From an uncultured Candidatus Poseidoniales archaeon (GTDB lineage Archaea; Thermoplasmatota; Poseidoniia; Poseidoniales; Thalassarchaeaceae): a stretch of DNA of 7,607 bases. This document shows, in pieces, positions 1 to 7,207 of the stretch (its first letter is position 1; every line of letters starts with the position of its first letter). Both the position numbers and the translations under genes were made by a program. The notes below the pieces were generated by a model, which saw only the letters and a program-made list of their open reading frames with translations, searched no databases and was not told where the DNA came from. The stretch is taken from positions 1 through 7,607 of the forward strand of contig CATMIM010000043.1 of NCBI GenBank assembly GCA_950068635.1, written 5' to 3'.

Positions 1-3000
1 GGAGCAGGAAGCGACGGTCGAACACGCCGGATTCATCGGCCGCGTCATTGGCTGCATTACGCATCGCCTCCGCAATGCCGGGGAACGCCGAGGCGAACAC
101 GACACCGGTCCGGTCACGAATCGTGTCGGGCAGATTCCAGCCGCGCACCAGCCGCTTGCCCTTCTTGCTCACCTGTTCGTTCGGCACGAGGGGAAGGCCG
201 GCATCTCGTAGCGCTTCGAGTCCGGCAGCGAACGCCAGCTTCGTGCTGACATCCATCGCCGCCACGATCTTCGCATCGATGCCGTACTGCTCGGCGAGGT
301 CGAAGTATCCCCCCCTGCCAGCCAGTTGCGGAATCGTCTCGAAACTCTCGCACGGAATCAGTTCCGCGCTGCCATCGGGATGCTTGACGATGCGGACGAG
401 ATTCTTGTCCAGCATCCTCTGCTTGATGTCATCCGGAAGTTCACTGATGAAGTTCTCACCGTTGATGATGCGCTCGAGGGCGTCGGGAGCGAACACCTCC
501 TCCATGCCCGGCAACCCCAGGCTCACGCCGGTGACCACGTACGGGTCCGCCCTGCGCCCCTCCAGCGCGTCCGCTTGGACGAGCATCGCAGCGCCTGCCT
601 CCCCACCCACAACGACCGAGTATCCGGCCGGCGGCGAGGTGACCCAAGCGACCAGCGAGGGGAGCGTGGTGAGCGTGCTGGCGTCAGCCGGACCGCTCAC
701 CTGCGCTTCTACGGCTATGCGGTCCAGCAACGCCTGCAGCGAGTCGCCCGTCAGTCCGAGCGCGGTGAGTTCCAGCTCTCCGCGCACCAGACGAGCGGGG
801 TAGCCGCACGCATCTGAGACCCGCTCGGCGAGATAGCCCTCGATGTCCGGCTCGGTGCGCGTGGCGGTGCTTGGGGGAGTCGGACTAGCGGGAGCGCTGG
901 CCGGCAGGGAGCGGGAACATGGTTCGCCCCCATCGTCTGCGCCAGCGACCGATGCTCCGCGCCACAGTTCGAGCGGCCCGGCGCGGAAGCCCTCAGTGAG
1001 CGTGTCTGAATCGAATTGTGGCACGGTCGGTGTGCGTCCTGCCAACGCGCATATGGCCAGCGCGTCATGGAAGGTGGCGATGCCACCCATCTTCGGGTGG
1101 TTGGTCCCGCTCACGATGCGGTCCTTGTCCGCCAGCACCTGCTCCGCGAACATGGACAGCGCTCTCTTCGGACCCACTTCGAGGAACAGTCGCCCGCCAG
1201 CCTCGTGCATCGTCTCCATCTGGCGGATCCATTCCACAGGCGACGACATCTGCGGAGCCAATTGAGCGAGGATCGAGTCGTGAGCGGTCTGGCCGGGGAT
1301 GAGCGAGTTAGGGTAGAAGTGGCCGTCGTAGTTGGCGGTGATCGGGATCTTCGGCAGTGAGATCTCCAACCCTTCCAGGAAGCGCCGGAGTGGTTCGTTG
1401 GCGGGAGCGACGATGCGCGAGTGGAACGCATGACTGGTCTGCAGCACCACGCACTGGATACCCCTCTGGGCAAAGTCAGCGAGCACCGCATTCATCGGCC
1501 CGGTCTCACCGGCGATGACCGTCATCGAGGGGGAGTTCTTGTTCGCTGCGATCACATAGCCATCCGTGGATTCGATGACCTCGAGCACGGTGTCGTAGGG
1601 TGCGGTGACGCTCGCCATCAGGCCGCGATCAGGAACCTCGACACTGCCCATCTCGGTGCCGCGAGCGGCCACTGCCCTGAGCGCGTCGTGGAATTGTAGT
1701 ATCCCTGAGACCATCAGCGCGGCGTATTCTCCCAGTGAATGTCCAGCGACCATGTCGGGCTCGATTCCATGTTCCTTCAGCAGTCGATGGATTGCAAGAT
1801 CAGCGGTCAGCATCGCCGGCTGGGTGAATTCGGTCTGCTTCAGTTTCTCTTCAGCGAGTGCTGCATCCTTCTCTGACAGCCCCTCTCTGAGGACGAAATC
1901 CGAGAGCCGTTCACCTCCAAGGATGTCGACCATCGTGCGGTCGGCCTCCACCCAGGTGTCACCGATGACCTCGTAACGCTTGGACAGGTCGAGTGTCATG
2001 CCGACATACTGGCTGCCCTGGCCAGGGAACATCTGCACCAGTCCCGCCTCACGGGGCAGCGGCGGGGCATCGGTCACGTGCACCATCTGCTTGGATAGGA
2101 AGTCCCACTTCTCCCGGTCCTCCAGGTTGTCGAGCAACAGGTCAAGCCTCTTCTCCAACTGAGCCCAGGTCGACGCCACAACCGCACACCTGACGCCCTC
2201 CGGGCTGTAGTCCGAGGAGAGGGCAGCCAGCGCCGCTGACAGACGCCGCCCAGTCGGATGATCGTCGAAGGTCGGACCGGCCGGAGCGAACAGGGCGGCC
2301 TTGGAGAGTGCGATCTCTCCGGTGAGCGCCGGCAGGTCCACCGCGTTGAGCAGCAGCACCCCCCCTTCGACGGCTTTCAGTTCGTCCCAGGTCAGTGACG
2401 GAGTCGCGCCCTGGTCGAGCACGCTGGGTGCAGTCGGTGTGGTGAGAGGAGCATCAGCAGCGACTGTCGCCTCTCCGAGCCAACGGGACCGACGGGCCTC
2501 CCACTCCCTGGCGAGTTCGAGATGGTACTGCGGGTCGTACTGCTCGATCGAACAATGGAAGTTGGTACCGCCGAAGCCGAACGAGGATATCCCGGCTCGG
2601 CGCGGCAGGCCCGATGCCGGTGCAGGCCATTCGGCCGGCGCGGTCGGCACGTAGAACGGGATGGCATCCCAGTCGACCGAGGTGTTCGGCTGCTCGAATC
2701 CGGCAGAGGGGGGAATCGTTCGGTGGTGCAGCGCCAGCACCGCCTTCAGCAGCCCGGCGATGCCCGCCGCCGCCTTCAGGTGGCCTATCTGGCTCTTGAT
2801 CGAGCCGATCGCCACGCGGTTGCCGGCGTCAATGGATCCGAACACCTCCGAGAGCGTGTTCAACTCGGTGGCGTCGCCGACGCGGGTGCTGGTCCCATGC
2901 GCCTCGATGAGCTCCACGGTGCCGGGCTCATGACCCGCCTGCTGCTGCGCTCGAAGCACCGCTTGACGCTGGCCGCGCACGCTGGGGGCGGTGATTCCCT

Positions 3001-3955
3001 TTCCCCGGCCGTCAGAGGATGCACCGATGCCGCGGATCACAGAGTAGATCCTGTCGCCATCTGCGATCGCATCGCTCAGGAGCTTGAGCACGACGCAGCC
3101 GGCGCCCTCACCCATCACGAAGCCGTCCGCACGCATGTCGAATGGGGTCGAATGGGAAGGCGAAAGCGCCCCGATGGCGCTGAACTTGGCGTAGGTCGCC
3201 GGGTCCATCGTGCGGTCCGACGCCCCGGCGAGCATCACATCGACCTGACGCGACTGCAGCAGGTGACAGGCGTCCATCAGGGCGGCGAAGGTGGTGGCAC
3301 AGGCGGCGTCGGTGCTGTAATTCGGACCCTGCAGGTCGAGCAGGTTGGCCACCCTTCCGGCAACCACGTTTGCCAACTCGCCGGGCATCGTGTCCTCGTC
3401 GATCTTCGGTGTGCCCTCGGCGATCGCCTGCTTGAACGACTCGCTGCCCGACTCCGGCATCCCAGCCTCGACAGCCTTGCGGGTGATCTGGTCGGCCCAC
3501 ACCCTGAGGTTCGACAGGTTGCGGTTCTCTCCTCCGAGGGCATTGGCGAACACGACCCCGGTGCGCGCATTCGGCAGTTGCTTGTCGCCCTCGCCATCTC
3601 CGTACCCGGCATCGGCCAACGAGTCCGCAGCGACGGACACCGCCCACAACTGGCATTCGTCGATCTGTGCCAGAGTCCCTGGAGGCTGCTTCCAGCGGCG
3701 CCAGTCGAACTCGAAGCCCTCGACGAACGCGCCGATCTTCGAGTAGGTCTTGTTCTCCTCCACCGCCCCGGGCCCGCCTTCGACCCAGAAGTCACCCGTC
3801 TCCCAGCGGTCAGCGGGGATGTCTCGAAACGACACATGCGACTCCAGCACGTTGCCCCAGAACGCAGCGACATCGTCGGCGTCGGGCAGCAGCGCCGCCA
3901 TGCCGACGATGGCCACCGGCTCGAACGGGTCCTGCGGCGCCTCGTCGATGTCCAT
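1..3955 (-). CDS. PfaA-like type I fatty acid/polyketide synthase, KS-AT-ACP-KS (3' end off window)
   Basis: One frame stays open from ATG 3955-3953 to the left edge (1318 codons, no stop), so the protein is truncated only by the window. Residues 14-470 are a complete ketosynthase: VAIVGMA at 14, nucleophile C219 in TDAACATTF, H353 in EAHGTST (usual HGTGT altered), H392 in SQIGHLK, and FGFGGTNFH at 459. It resembles the PfaA KS of PUFA synthases, for example in PPGTL...ID..Q and GDRIYSVI.G.GASSDG. Residues about 639-945 are an acyltransferase with GQGSQ at 645, GHSLGEY (S740) and HAFHS (H845); HAFH indicates malonyl-CoA. A Pro/Ala/Ser/Thr linker (about 1000-1038) leads to an ACP (about 1040-1085, GYPA at 1051, candidate phosphopantetheine S1072). 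A second KS starts at 1139 and is cut before its Cys. It should build an acyl or polyketide chain by malonyl condensation in the cytoplasm. KR, DH and ER are not in view; FabI, five bases upstream, could serve as ER. The start follows GGTGAGG. The exact product is unknown. Confidence 0.9.
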   Translation of the reverse strand, partial: MDIDEAPQDPFEPVAIVGMAALLPDADDVAAFWGNVLESHVSFRDIPADRWETGDFWVEGGPGAVEENKTYSKIGAFVEGFEFDWRRWKQPPGTLAQIDECQLWAVSVAADSLADAGYGDGEGDKQLPNARTGVVFANALGGENRNLSNLRVWADQITRKAVEAGMPESGSESFKQAIAEGTPKIDEDTMPGELANVVAGRVANLLDLQGPNYSTDAACATTFAALMDACHLLQSRQVDVMLAGASDRTMDPATYAKFSAIGALSPSHSTPFDMRADGFVMGEGAGCVVLKLLSDAIADGDRIYSVIRGIGASSDGRGKGITAPSVRGQRQAVLRAQQQAGHEPGTVELIEAHGTSTRVGDATELNTLSEVFGSIDAGNRVAIGSIKSQIGHLKAAAGIAGLLKAVLALHHRTIPPSAGFEQPNTSVDWDAIPFYVPTAPAEWPAPASGLPRRAGISSFGFGGTNFHCSIEQYDPQYHLELAREWEARRSRWLGEATVAADAPLTTPTAPSVLDQGATPSLTWDELKAVEGGVLLLNAVDLPALTGEIALSKAALFAPAGPTFDDHPTGRRLSAALAALSSDYSPEGVRCAVVASTWAQLEKRLDLLLDNLEDREKWDFLSKQMVHVTDAPPLPREAGLVQMFPGQGSQYVGMTLDLSKRYEVIGDTWVEADRTMVDILGGERLSDFVLREGLSEKDAALAEEKLKQTEFTQPAMLTADLAIHRLLKEHGIEPDMVAGHSLGEYAALMVSGILQFHDALRAVAARGTEMGSVEVPDRGLMASVTAPYDTVLEVIESTDGYVIAANKNSPSMTVIAGETGPMNAVLADFAQRGIQCVVLQTSHAFHSRIVAPANEPLRRFLEGLEISLPKIPITANYDGHFYPNSLIPGQTAHDSILAQLAPQMSSPVEWIRQMETMHEAGGRLFLEVGPKRALSMFAEQVLADKDRIVSGTNHPKMGGIATFHDALAICALAGRTPTVPQFDSDTLTEGFRAGPLELWRGASVAGADDGGEPCSRSLPASAPASPTPPSTATRTEPDIEGYLAERVSDACGYPARLVRGELELTALGLTGDSLQALLDRIAVEAQVSGPADASTLTTLPSLVAWVTSPPAGYSVVVGGEAGAAMLVQADALEGRRADPYVVTGVSLGLPGMEEVFAPDALERIINGENFISELPDDIKQRMLDKNLVRIVKHPDGSAELIPCESFETIPQLAGRGGYFDLAEQYGIDAKIVAAMDVSTKLAFAAGLEALRDAGLPLVPNEQVSKKGKRLVRGWNLPDTIRDRTGVVFASAFPGIAEAMRNAANDAADESGVFDRRFLL

Positions 3956-3960
3956 CGGCC

Positions 3961-4758
3961 TCACCCTCGGTCAGAGATGCTCTCTGGGACCATGATCGTC
4001 GAGTAACCAGCATCCACGTGTATCACCTGTCCTGTCACGCCAGCGGCGAGCGGCGAGGCCAGCCAGAGCGCGCAGCCTGCGACATCCTCCTGGGTGACAT
4101 TACGTCGCAGGGGCGAGTTGCGCTCCACATGTTTCAGAATGTCGTCGAATCCAGGGATCCCGGAAGCGGCGAGGGTCGGGATGGGGCCGCTCGAGATGGC
4201 GTTGATGCGGTGTCCCTCAGGGCCGAGGTGGTTGGCCAGTTCGCGGGTCCACGCCTCGAGAGCGGCCTTGGCGATGCTCATCACGCCGTAATTCGGCACC
4301 CAGCGAGTGGAGGCGGCGTAGGTGAGGCAGATCGTCGATGAATTGGTATTCAGGTGCGGCAGCGCGTGGCGCAGCAGCCGTTGCAGCGAATGTGCGGAGA
4401 CGGTCATGGCGGTGGAGATGGGGTCGTTCTCGGCGAACAGGATGGGGCGGTCGAAGCACTCGGCGGGCGCGAACCCGATGGCGTGGATGACGATGTCCGC
4501 CTTGGCACCGGCATCCTCCCGCTGCCATTCGGTGAAGAACTCCGCAGTCGCTTCATCGCTGGCGACGTCGACAGGGTGGAATCCTGTGATCGCCGGTAAC
4601 TTCTCCTGCAACTGGAACACGCGGCTCCTGAACCGCTTCTGGTAACCGAGCACGAGGTTGCATCCGGCCTGTGCAAGTTGCGTGCAGATCGCCCAGGCGA
4701 TGCTCTCCTCGGAGGCGACTCCGAACACCAGTGCAGTCTTTCCTTCAAGTTCCAACAT
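3961..4758 (-). CDS. fabI: enoyl-[acyl-carrier-protein] reductase (NADH), FabI
   Basis: This 265-residue SDR-fold protein should reduce trans-2-enoyl-ACP to acyl-ACP, the last step of each elongation cycle of type II fatty acid synthesis, in the cytoplasm. Length and sequence fit bacterial FabI closely. The N-terminal nucleotide-binding segment GVASEESIAWAI (13-24) matches the FabI form GVAxxxSIAWxI. HAIGFAP lies at 92-98. The catalytic pair is in NYGVMSIAK, Y157 and K164, with the FabI spacing Tyr-x6-Lys. GPEGHRINAISSGPIPTLAA and the C-terminal GQVIHVDAGYS are further family hallmarks. The ATG at 4758 is preceded by GGTGGT. The stop lies 5 bases before the megasynthase start, so the two are almost certainly co-transcribed and possibly translationally coupled. 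FabI is a bacterial enzyme; finding it in an apparently archaeal window suggests interdomain transfer. PUFA synthases normally use the flavin enzyme PfaD for this step, so FabI would be an unusual partner. Confidence 0.95.
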   Translation of the reverse strand: MLELEGKTALVFGVASEESIAWAICTQLAQAGCNLVLGYQKRFRSRVFQLQEKLPAITGFHPVDVASDEATAEFFTEWQREDAGAKADIVIHAIGFAPAECFDRPILFAENDPISTAMTVSAHSLQRLLRHALPHLNTNSSTICLTYAASTRWVPNYGVMSIAKAALEAWTRELANHLGPEGHRINAISSGPIPTLAASGIPGFDDILKHVERNSPLRRNVTQEDVAGCALWLASPLAAGVTGQVIHVDAGYSTIMVPESISDRG

Positions 4759-4836
4759 GAAACCACCAGTACTGTCCTACAGCGCGGCTGGCGCGCCCAC
4801 AGCCCTTCAAGACCTTTGCCTGCTGTGTGGGGAACA

Positions 4837-4857
4837 CGGAGAATCTGTGATTCTCCG
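4837..4857. repeat. perfect 9-bp inverted repeat with 3-nt spacer
   Basis: The arms CGGAGAATC (4837-4845) and GATTCTCCG (4849-4857) are exactly complementary around TGT. The centre lies about 90 bases upstream of the fabI start. No run of T follows on the minus strand, so it does not read as a typical intrinsic or archaeal terminator for the hydrolase gene. A dimeric regulator site or an mRNA hairpin is equally possible. Confidence 0.75.
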
Positions 4858-4861
4858 CCCA

Positions 4862-4881
4862 CCCGCACGTGCGGGCACGTG
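4862..4881. repeat. 14-bp palindrome plus repeated CACGTG, 10-bp spacing
   Basis: CCCGCACGTGCGGG at 4862-4875 is a perfect palindrome. Its core GCACGTG (4865-4871) recurs at 4875-4881, exactly ten bases, or one helical turn, further on. It sits directly after the hydrolase stop (4886-4888) and beside the 9-bp inverted repeat. Such phasing suits two protein dimers on one face of the DNA. Function is inferred only from symmetry and position. Confidence 0.7.
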
Positions 4882-4885
4882 GGGG

Positions 4886-5758
4886 TCAATTCGCATAGAG
4901 GGATTCTGGAAGATCCTGATGCGTTCGATGAAGCACCTCTTCTGCATCCTCTCCCGCCTCGATGAGCGCCGTCGCCAGCGCCTGGGTGCGCTTGGGCACC
5001 GTCTTCGGACCGAGAACTGCTCCGGGACGCCGCGGGTCGTCCATGTAGTCGGTCTCCATCAGGAATCCCGTCTGGTTGCTGGCGACGGTGTCGACGATGG
5101 TCTGCACACACCCTTTCCCGACCAGGACGGAGGGGGTCATCCCGTGGGTGAACGCGGCACTCACATCCGCCTGCGCATGGTGATGGATCGCATCGTTGCG
5201 GAACATCCCGGCCGCGTCACACATCTGAGCGACGTCGGAGTAGGTTGGCTCACCGTCTCCTTCCAAGTGCAGCTGCACCGGGACCCCCGCCTTGGAGCAC
5301 ATCGAGAGCACCTCTGAGAACAGGTCATTCGCCGCGCTCCAGATGACCTCGTCGACCTCCCAGTGGGGTCGTCCGACCTCGCCCACGCCGACCGCATCTC
5401 CTTCCTCACAATGGGTTATCGCGAGTTCGACCGCCTCCAAGTGCAATTCACTCGCCCTCTCAACATCGAGGTCGTCGATCTGATGCGCCCACACCGCCGG
5501 GTGCGGCCCGAGCACGACACGTACGTGAAGCCCGAGGTCACGGCGTACGGTTTCTGCCATGTCCAGAGTGTCGGCGTAGGCGGAGCGGTAGCCCGAGATG
5601 TCCACAGGAGGGATGGCTCCGGGTTTGTGCACCAGCACGAGGTGGGTACCCCCAGCACGTTGGAAGTCGAGCGCGGCGTCGGTGAACCGGTTCCCCCTGT
5701 CGAGGTGGAAGTGATTGTCGAGCACAGGCCCTTCCCAGCGGCCGTTAACGAGGGACAC
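4886..5758 (-). CDS. archaeal TatD-related metal-dependent hydrolase (COG1099/MJ0761-like)
   Basis: This 290-residue TIM-barrel hydrolase belongs to the amidohydrolase superfamily, near TatD nucleases. Candidate metal ligands are visible in order: DNHFHLD (H16, H18) at the end of the first strand, GPHP (H86), GVGEVGRPH (E127, H132), QLHLE (H164), a HHH cluster at 192-194, and D237 within METDYMDDPRRPGAVLGPK. That last block, with GGTHLVLVHKP at 36-46, is the signature of a family found almost entirely in archaea. No member that I know of has an established substrate; nuclease or phosphodiester hydrolysis is a guess from TatD. No signal peptide is seen, so it is presumably cytoplasmic. The start is GTG at 5758, chosen because GAGGTG sits seven bases upstream and the HxH motif falls at the normal distance from the N terminus. 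It lies 9 bases after the TBP-like gene and so is probably in the same operon. Confidence 0.88.
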   Translation of the reverse strand: MSLVNGRWEGPVLDNHFHLDRGNRFTDAALDFQRAGGTHLVLVHKPGAIPPVDISGYRSAYADTLDMAETVRRDLGLHVRVVLGPHPAVWAHQIDDLDVERASELHLEAVELAITHCEEGDAVGVGEVGRPHWEVDEVIWSAANDLFSEVLSMCSKAGVPVQLHLEGDGEPTYSDVAQMCDAAGMFRNDAIHHHAQADVSAAFTHGMTPSVLVGKGCVQTIVDTVASNQTGFLMETDYMDDPRRPGAVLGPKTVPKRTQALATALIEAGEDAEEVLHRTHQDLPESLYAN

Positions 5759-5767
5759 GCCGTCACC

Positions 5768-6400
5768 TCACGAATCCTCGAGGTCGAGGGGCTGTTCCTG
5801 GTCCTCGTCGTCCCCGTCCGCAGGTTCGGCATCATGCGCCTCCGGCTCTCGGTCATTTCTCACGAGCACCTCCACGAACAGTCGTTCGGCATCGAAGCGC
5901 GTACCCCAGTGCGAGGCTGCCAGACTGACCATGTTCTCAGAACGCGCACCGAGTGCAACCCCCCCACCGTTGCTGAAGAACAGCAGCTCCATGTCGTACT
6001 GCTCATCGACGATACGGATGCACTCCAGCCGCTCGTCCACCTTCGCCTCGGGCACGAACTCCTGGATGCGGTCCGTGCGCAGCGGCTGGCCGTAATGGAA
6101 CGAGACGACGAGCGGGCCACGCTCCGTGGTCAGGCCCGAATCTGATTGACCCAATCTGAGCAGCAGTTCCTTGGCGGCGGCTCGGGAGACCTCCGGGTGC
6201 GAGGTCCCGTGCACGACGAGCCTGCCCTCCTCATCGATGAGCAGGGTCGCTCGCGGCGACTTGAGCGCCAGGATGACCGACTTCCCGGACTTCTTCCCTC
6301 CGAGTTGCGATACGACTTCGTCGCCATCGATCGACTCCGAGGCTGTGTAGCGCACCAGCCTGTTGACGACGCGGACGTTCACCGCCTGCCTGCGTGCCAT
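5768..6400 (-). CDS. divergent TATA-box-binding-protein-like (TBP-like) protein
   Basis: This 210-residue protein looks like an archaeal TBP of two imperfect repeats. In repeat 1 (about 7-84), LKSPRATLLIDEEGRLVVHG at 46-65 corresponds to the TBP core (xxPKxTxLIFxSGKxVxTG), and the following helix EVSRAAAKELLLRLG fits too. Repeat 2 (about 97-175) is weaker but keeps ELLFFSNGGGVALGARS at 138-154. Canonical TBP bends promoter DNA by inserting two pairs of Phe. Here the first pair is absent (D56 sits at one position; no Phe aligns with the other), and in repeat 2 only F142 appears kept. The C terminus (about 182-210) is an acidic tail rich in Asp/Glu. It may be a TBP paralogue with altered DNA binding, or a TBP-fold protein with another ligand. 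The ATG lies 3 bases after the upstream stop, with GGAGG eight bases before it. TBP-fold assignment is fairly likely; function as a general transcription factor is doubtful. Confidence 0.7.
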   Translation of the reverse strand: MARRQAVNVRVVNRLVRYTASESIDGDEVVSQLGGKKSGKSVILALKSPRATLLIDEEGRLVVHGTSHPEVSRAAAKELLLRLGQSDSGLTTERGPLVVSFHYGQPLRTDRIQEFVPEAKVDERLECIRIVDEQYDMELLFFSNGGGVALGARSENMVSLAASHWGTRFDAERLFVEVLVRNDREPEAHDAEPADGDDEDQEQPLDLEDS

Positions 6401-6403
6401 CAG

Positions 6404-7192
6404 TCAATCCTCCGCTCTTGATGCTACGAAGGGCTCTGGGTCCGGCTCCTCCTTGAGGATTGCGAGAAAGTCGCTCGTCCAAGCCTGAGCTAGCGGAACC
6501 ATCAGCACCGGCGAACTGATGCCAGTATCCCGCAATGATGCCAGTGAACCGCGCAATCTTGCCGCCAGACGCAGATCTCGCCGACGGCGCAGATCTGGGT
6601 TGTACATCGTCTCCGAGCGTCGCCACCAAGCGGTGGAGAGGGCGGCGGCGTAGGCCAGCTGGTCCGCCTCCTCCGCAGCGACTCCCTTCGGCGGAGAAGA
6701 GTCCTTCAGCGCCTCCTTCAGTGCCTTTCGCCAACTCCTGCGCGCGAACAGGTGACCGGGCATCCTCGACAGTCGAGCCGCCTCATCGGCGGTCGCCTCA
6801 AGATATTCCACCCACTCGTCATCAGTTGTGTCGGGCTCGACGAAGTAGTAGGGCAACTCACCTTTCTCGGCTAGGTTGAACAGGCGGCGGGGCTCAGGGT
6901 CGGGGAAGCGCCCCGCCTTGAGCAGGTCGAGTTGCAGCATACGCTCGAGCATGCGAGCGAAATCGCCGCCCCCCTCGATAGCCAACTTTGTCAGAGCGCC
7001 ACGGCTGCGCTTCTCCATCGCATCCTCTTCATCCCAAACCTCGACCTCTTCGTAGGTCAACAGGAATGCCACTCCGTCCCAGTCATCACGCGGGCGCAGC
7101 GCCCGAGGGAGGATGACGGTGGCTACCGTCCCCCACAGACGGATGACGCCACCATCAGGGTCGTTCCAGTCGCGCCAGGTCCACTCGTGCAC
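6404..7192 (-). CDS. conserved-looking protein of unknown function; possible degenerate TraB-family relative
   Basis: I do not recognise this 262-residue protein with confidence. It starts at GTG 7192-7190, with GGAGGTG seven bases upstream, and ends 3 bases before the TBP-like start. The N terminus is rich in Trp (W4, W6, W9, W20). VIRLWGTVATVILP, followed by RDDWDGVAFLLTYEEVE, recalls the TraB/PrgY start (LVGTAHVS, then PDxVxVELDxxR). Near the C terminus, RRRDLRLAARLRGSL followed by VLMVPLAQAWTSDFLAIL recalls TraB's ERDxxMAxxL and VVGAGHxxGI. The conserved His residues of TraB are missing at both places, so if related it has lost its presumed active site. The middle is charged and helical, with no clear membrane segment or signal peptide. 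The tight operon position beside the TBP-like gene is the best hint of function. The TraB link is a low-confidence reading; that the gene is real is much surer. Confidence 0.75.
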   Translation of the reverse strand: MHEWTWRDWNDPDGGVIRLWGTVATVILPRALRPRDDWDGVAFLLTYEEVEVWDEEDAMEKRSRGALTKLAIEGGGDFARMLERMLQLDLLKAGRFPDPEPRRLFNLAEKGELPYYFVEPDTTDDEWVEYLEATADEAARLSRMPGHLFARRSWRKALKEALKDSSPPKGVAAEEADQLAYAAALSTAWWRRSETMYNPDLRRRRDLRLAARLRGSLASLRDTGISSPVLMVPLAQAWTSDFLAILKEEPDPEPFVASRAED

Positions 7193-7207
7193 GTCGGCAC
7201 CTCCGGC

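Larger units (their letters stand above)
4759..4885 (-). promoter_or_regulatory. intergenic region upstream of fabI with inverted repeats (putative promoter/operator)
   Basis: These 127 bases separate the hydrolase stop from the fabI start and are the only sizeable gene-free stretch in the window, so the promoter for fabI and the synthase most likely lies here. It holds a 9-base inverted repeat at 4837-4857, a 14-base palindrome at 4862-4875 with a second CACGTG ten bases away, and a GGCGCGCC palindrome at 4790-4797. I see no convincing archaeal TATA box and no bacterial -35/-10 pair, so the transcription start cannot be placed. Confidence 0.5.

Noticed and set aside
48..803. Long plus-strand open frames opposite the megasynthase, including a 494-codon frame at 2522-4006
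   Set aside because: The minus frame here gives intact KS, AT and ACP motifs in one unbroken frame. The plus-strand frames show no family motifs and have the low-complexity Ser/Arg/Ala composition of antisense frames in G+C-rich DNA.
3137..3156. Tandem 10-bp repeat GTCGAATGGG within KS1
   Set aside because: The KS reading frame is continuous and conserved on both sides (SPSHSTPFDMRADGFVMGEG). A recent 10-bp duplication would have shifted the frame, so the repeat is most likely chance in a conserved coding segment.
4837..4857. Intrinsic terminator for the hydrolase operon
   Set aside because: The hairpin is a perfect 9-bp stem, but no run of T follows it on the minus strand, as expected for bacterial intrinsic or archaeal T-rich terminators. 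It is kept as an inverted repeat only.
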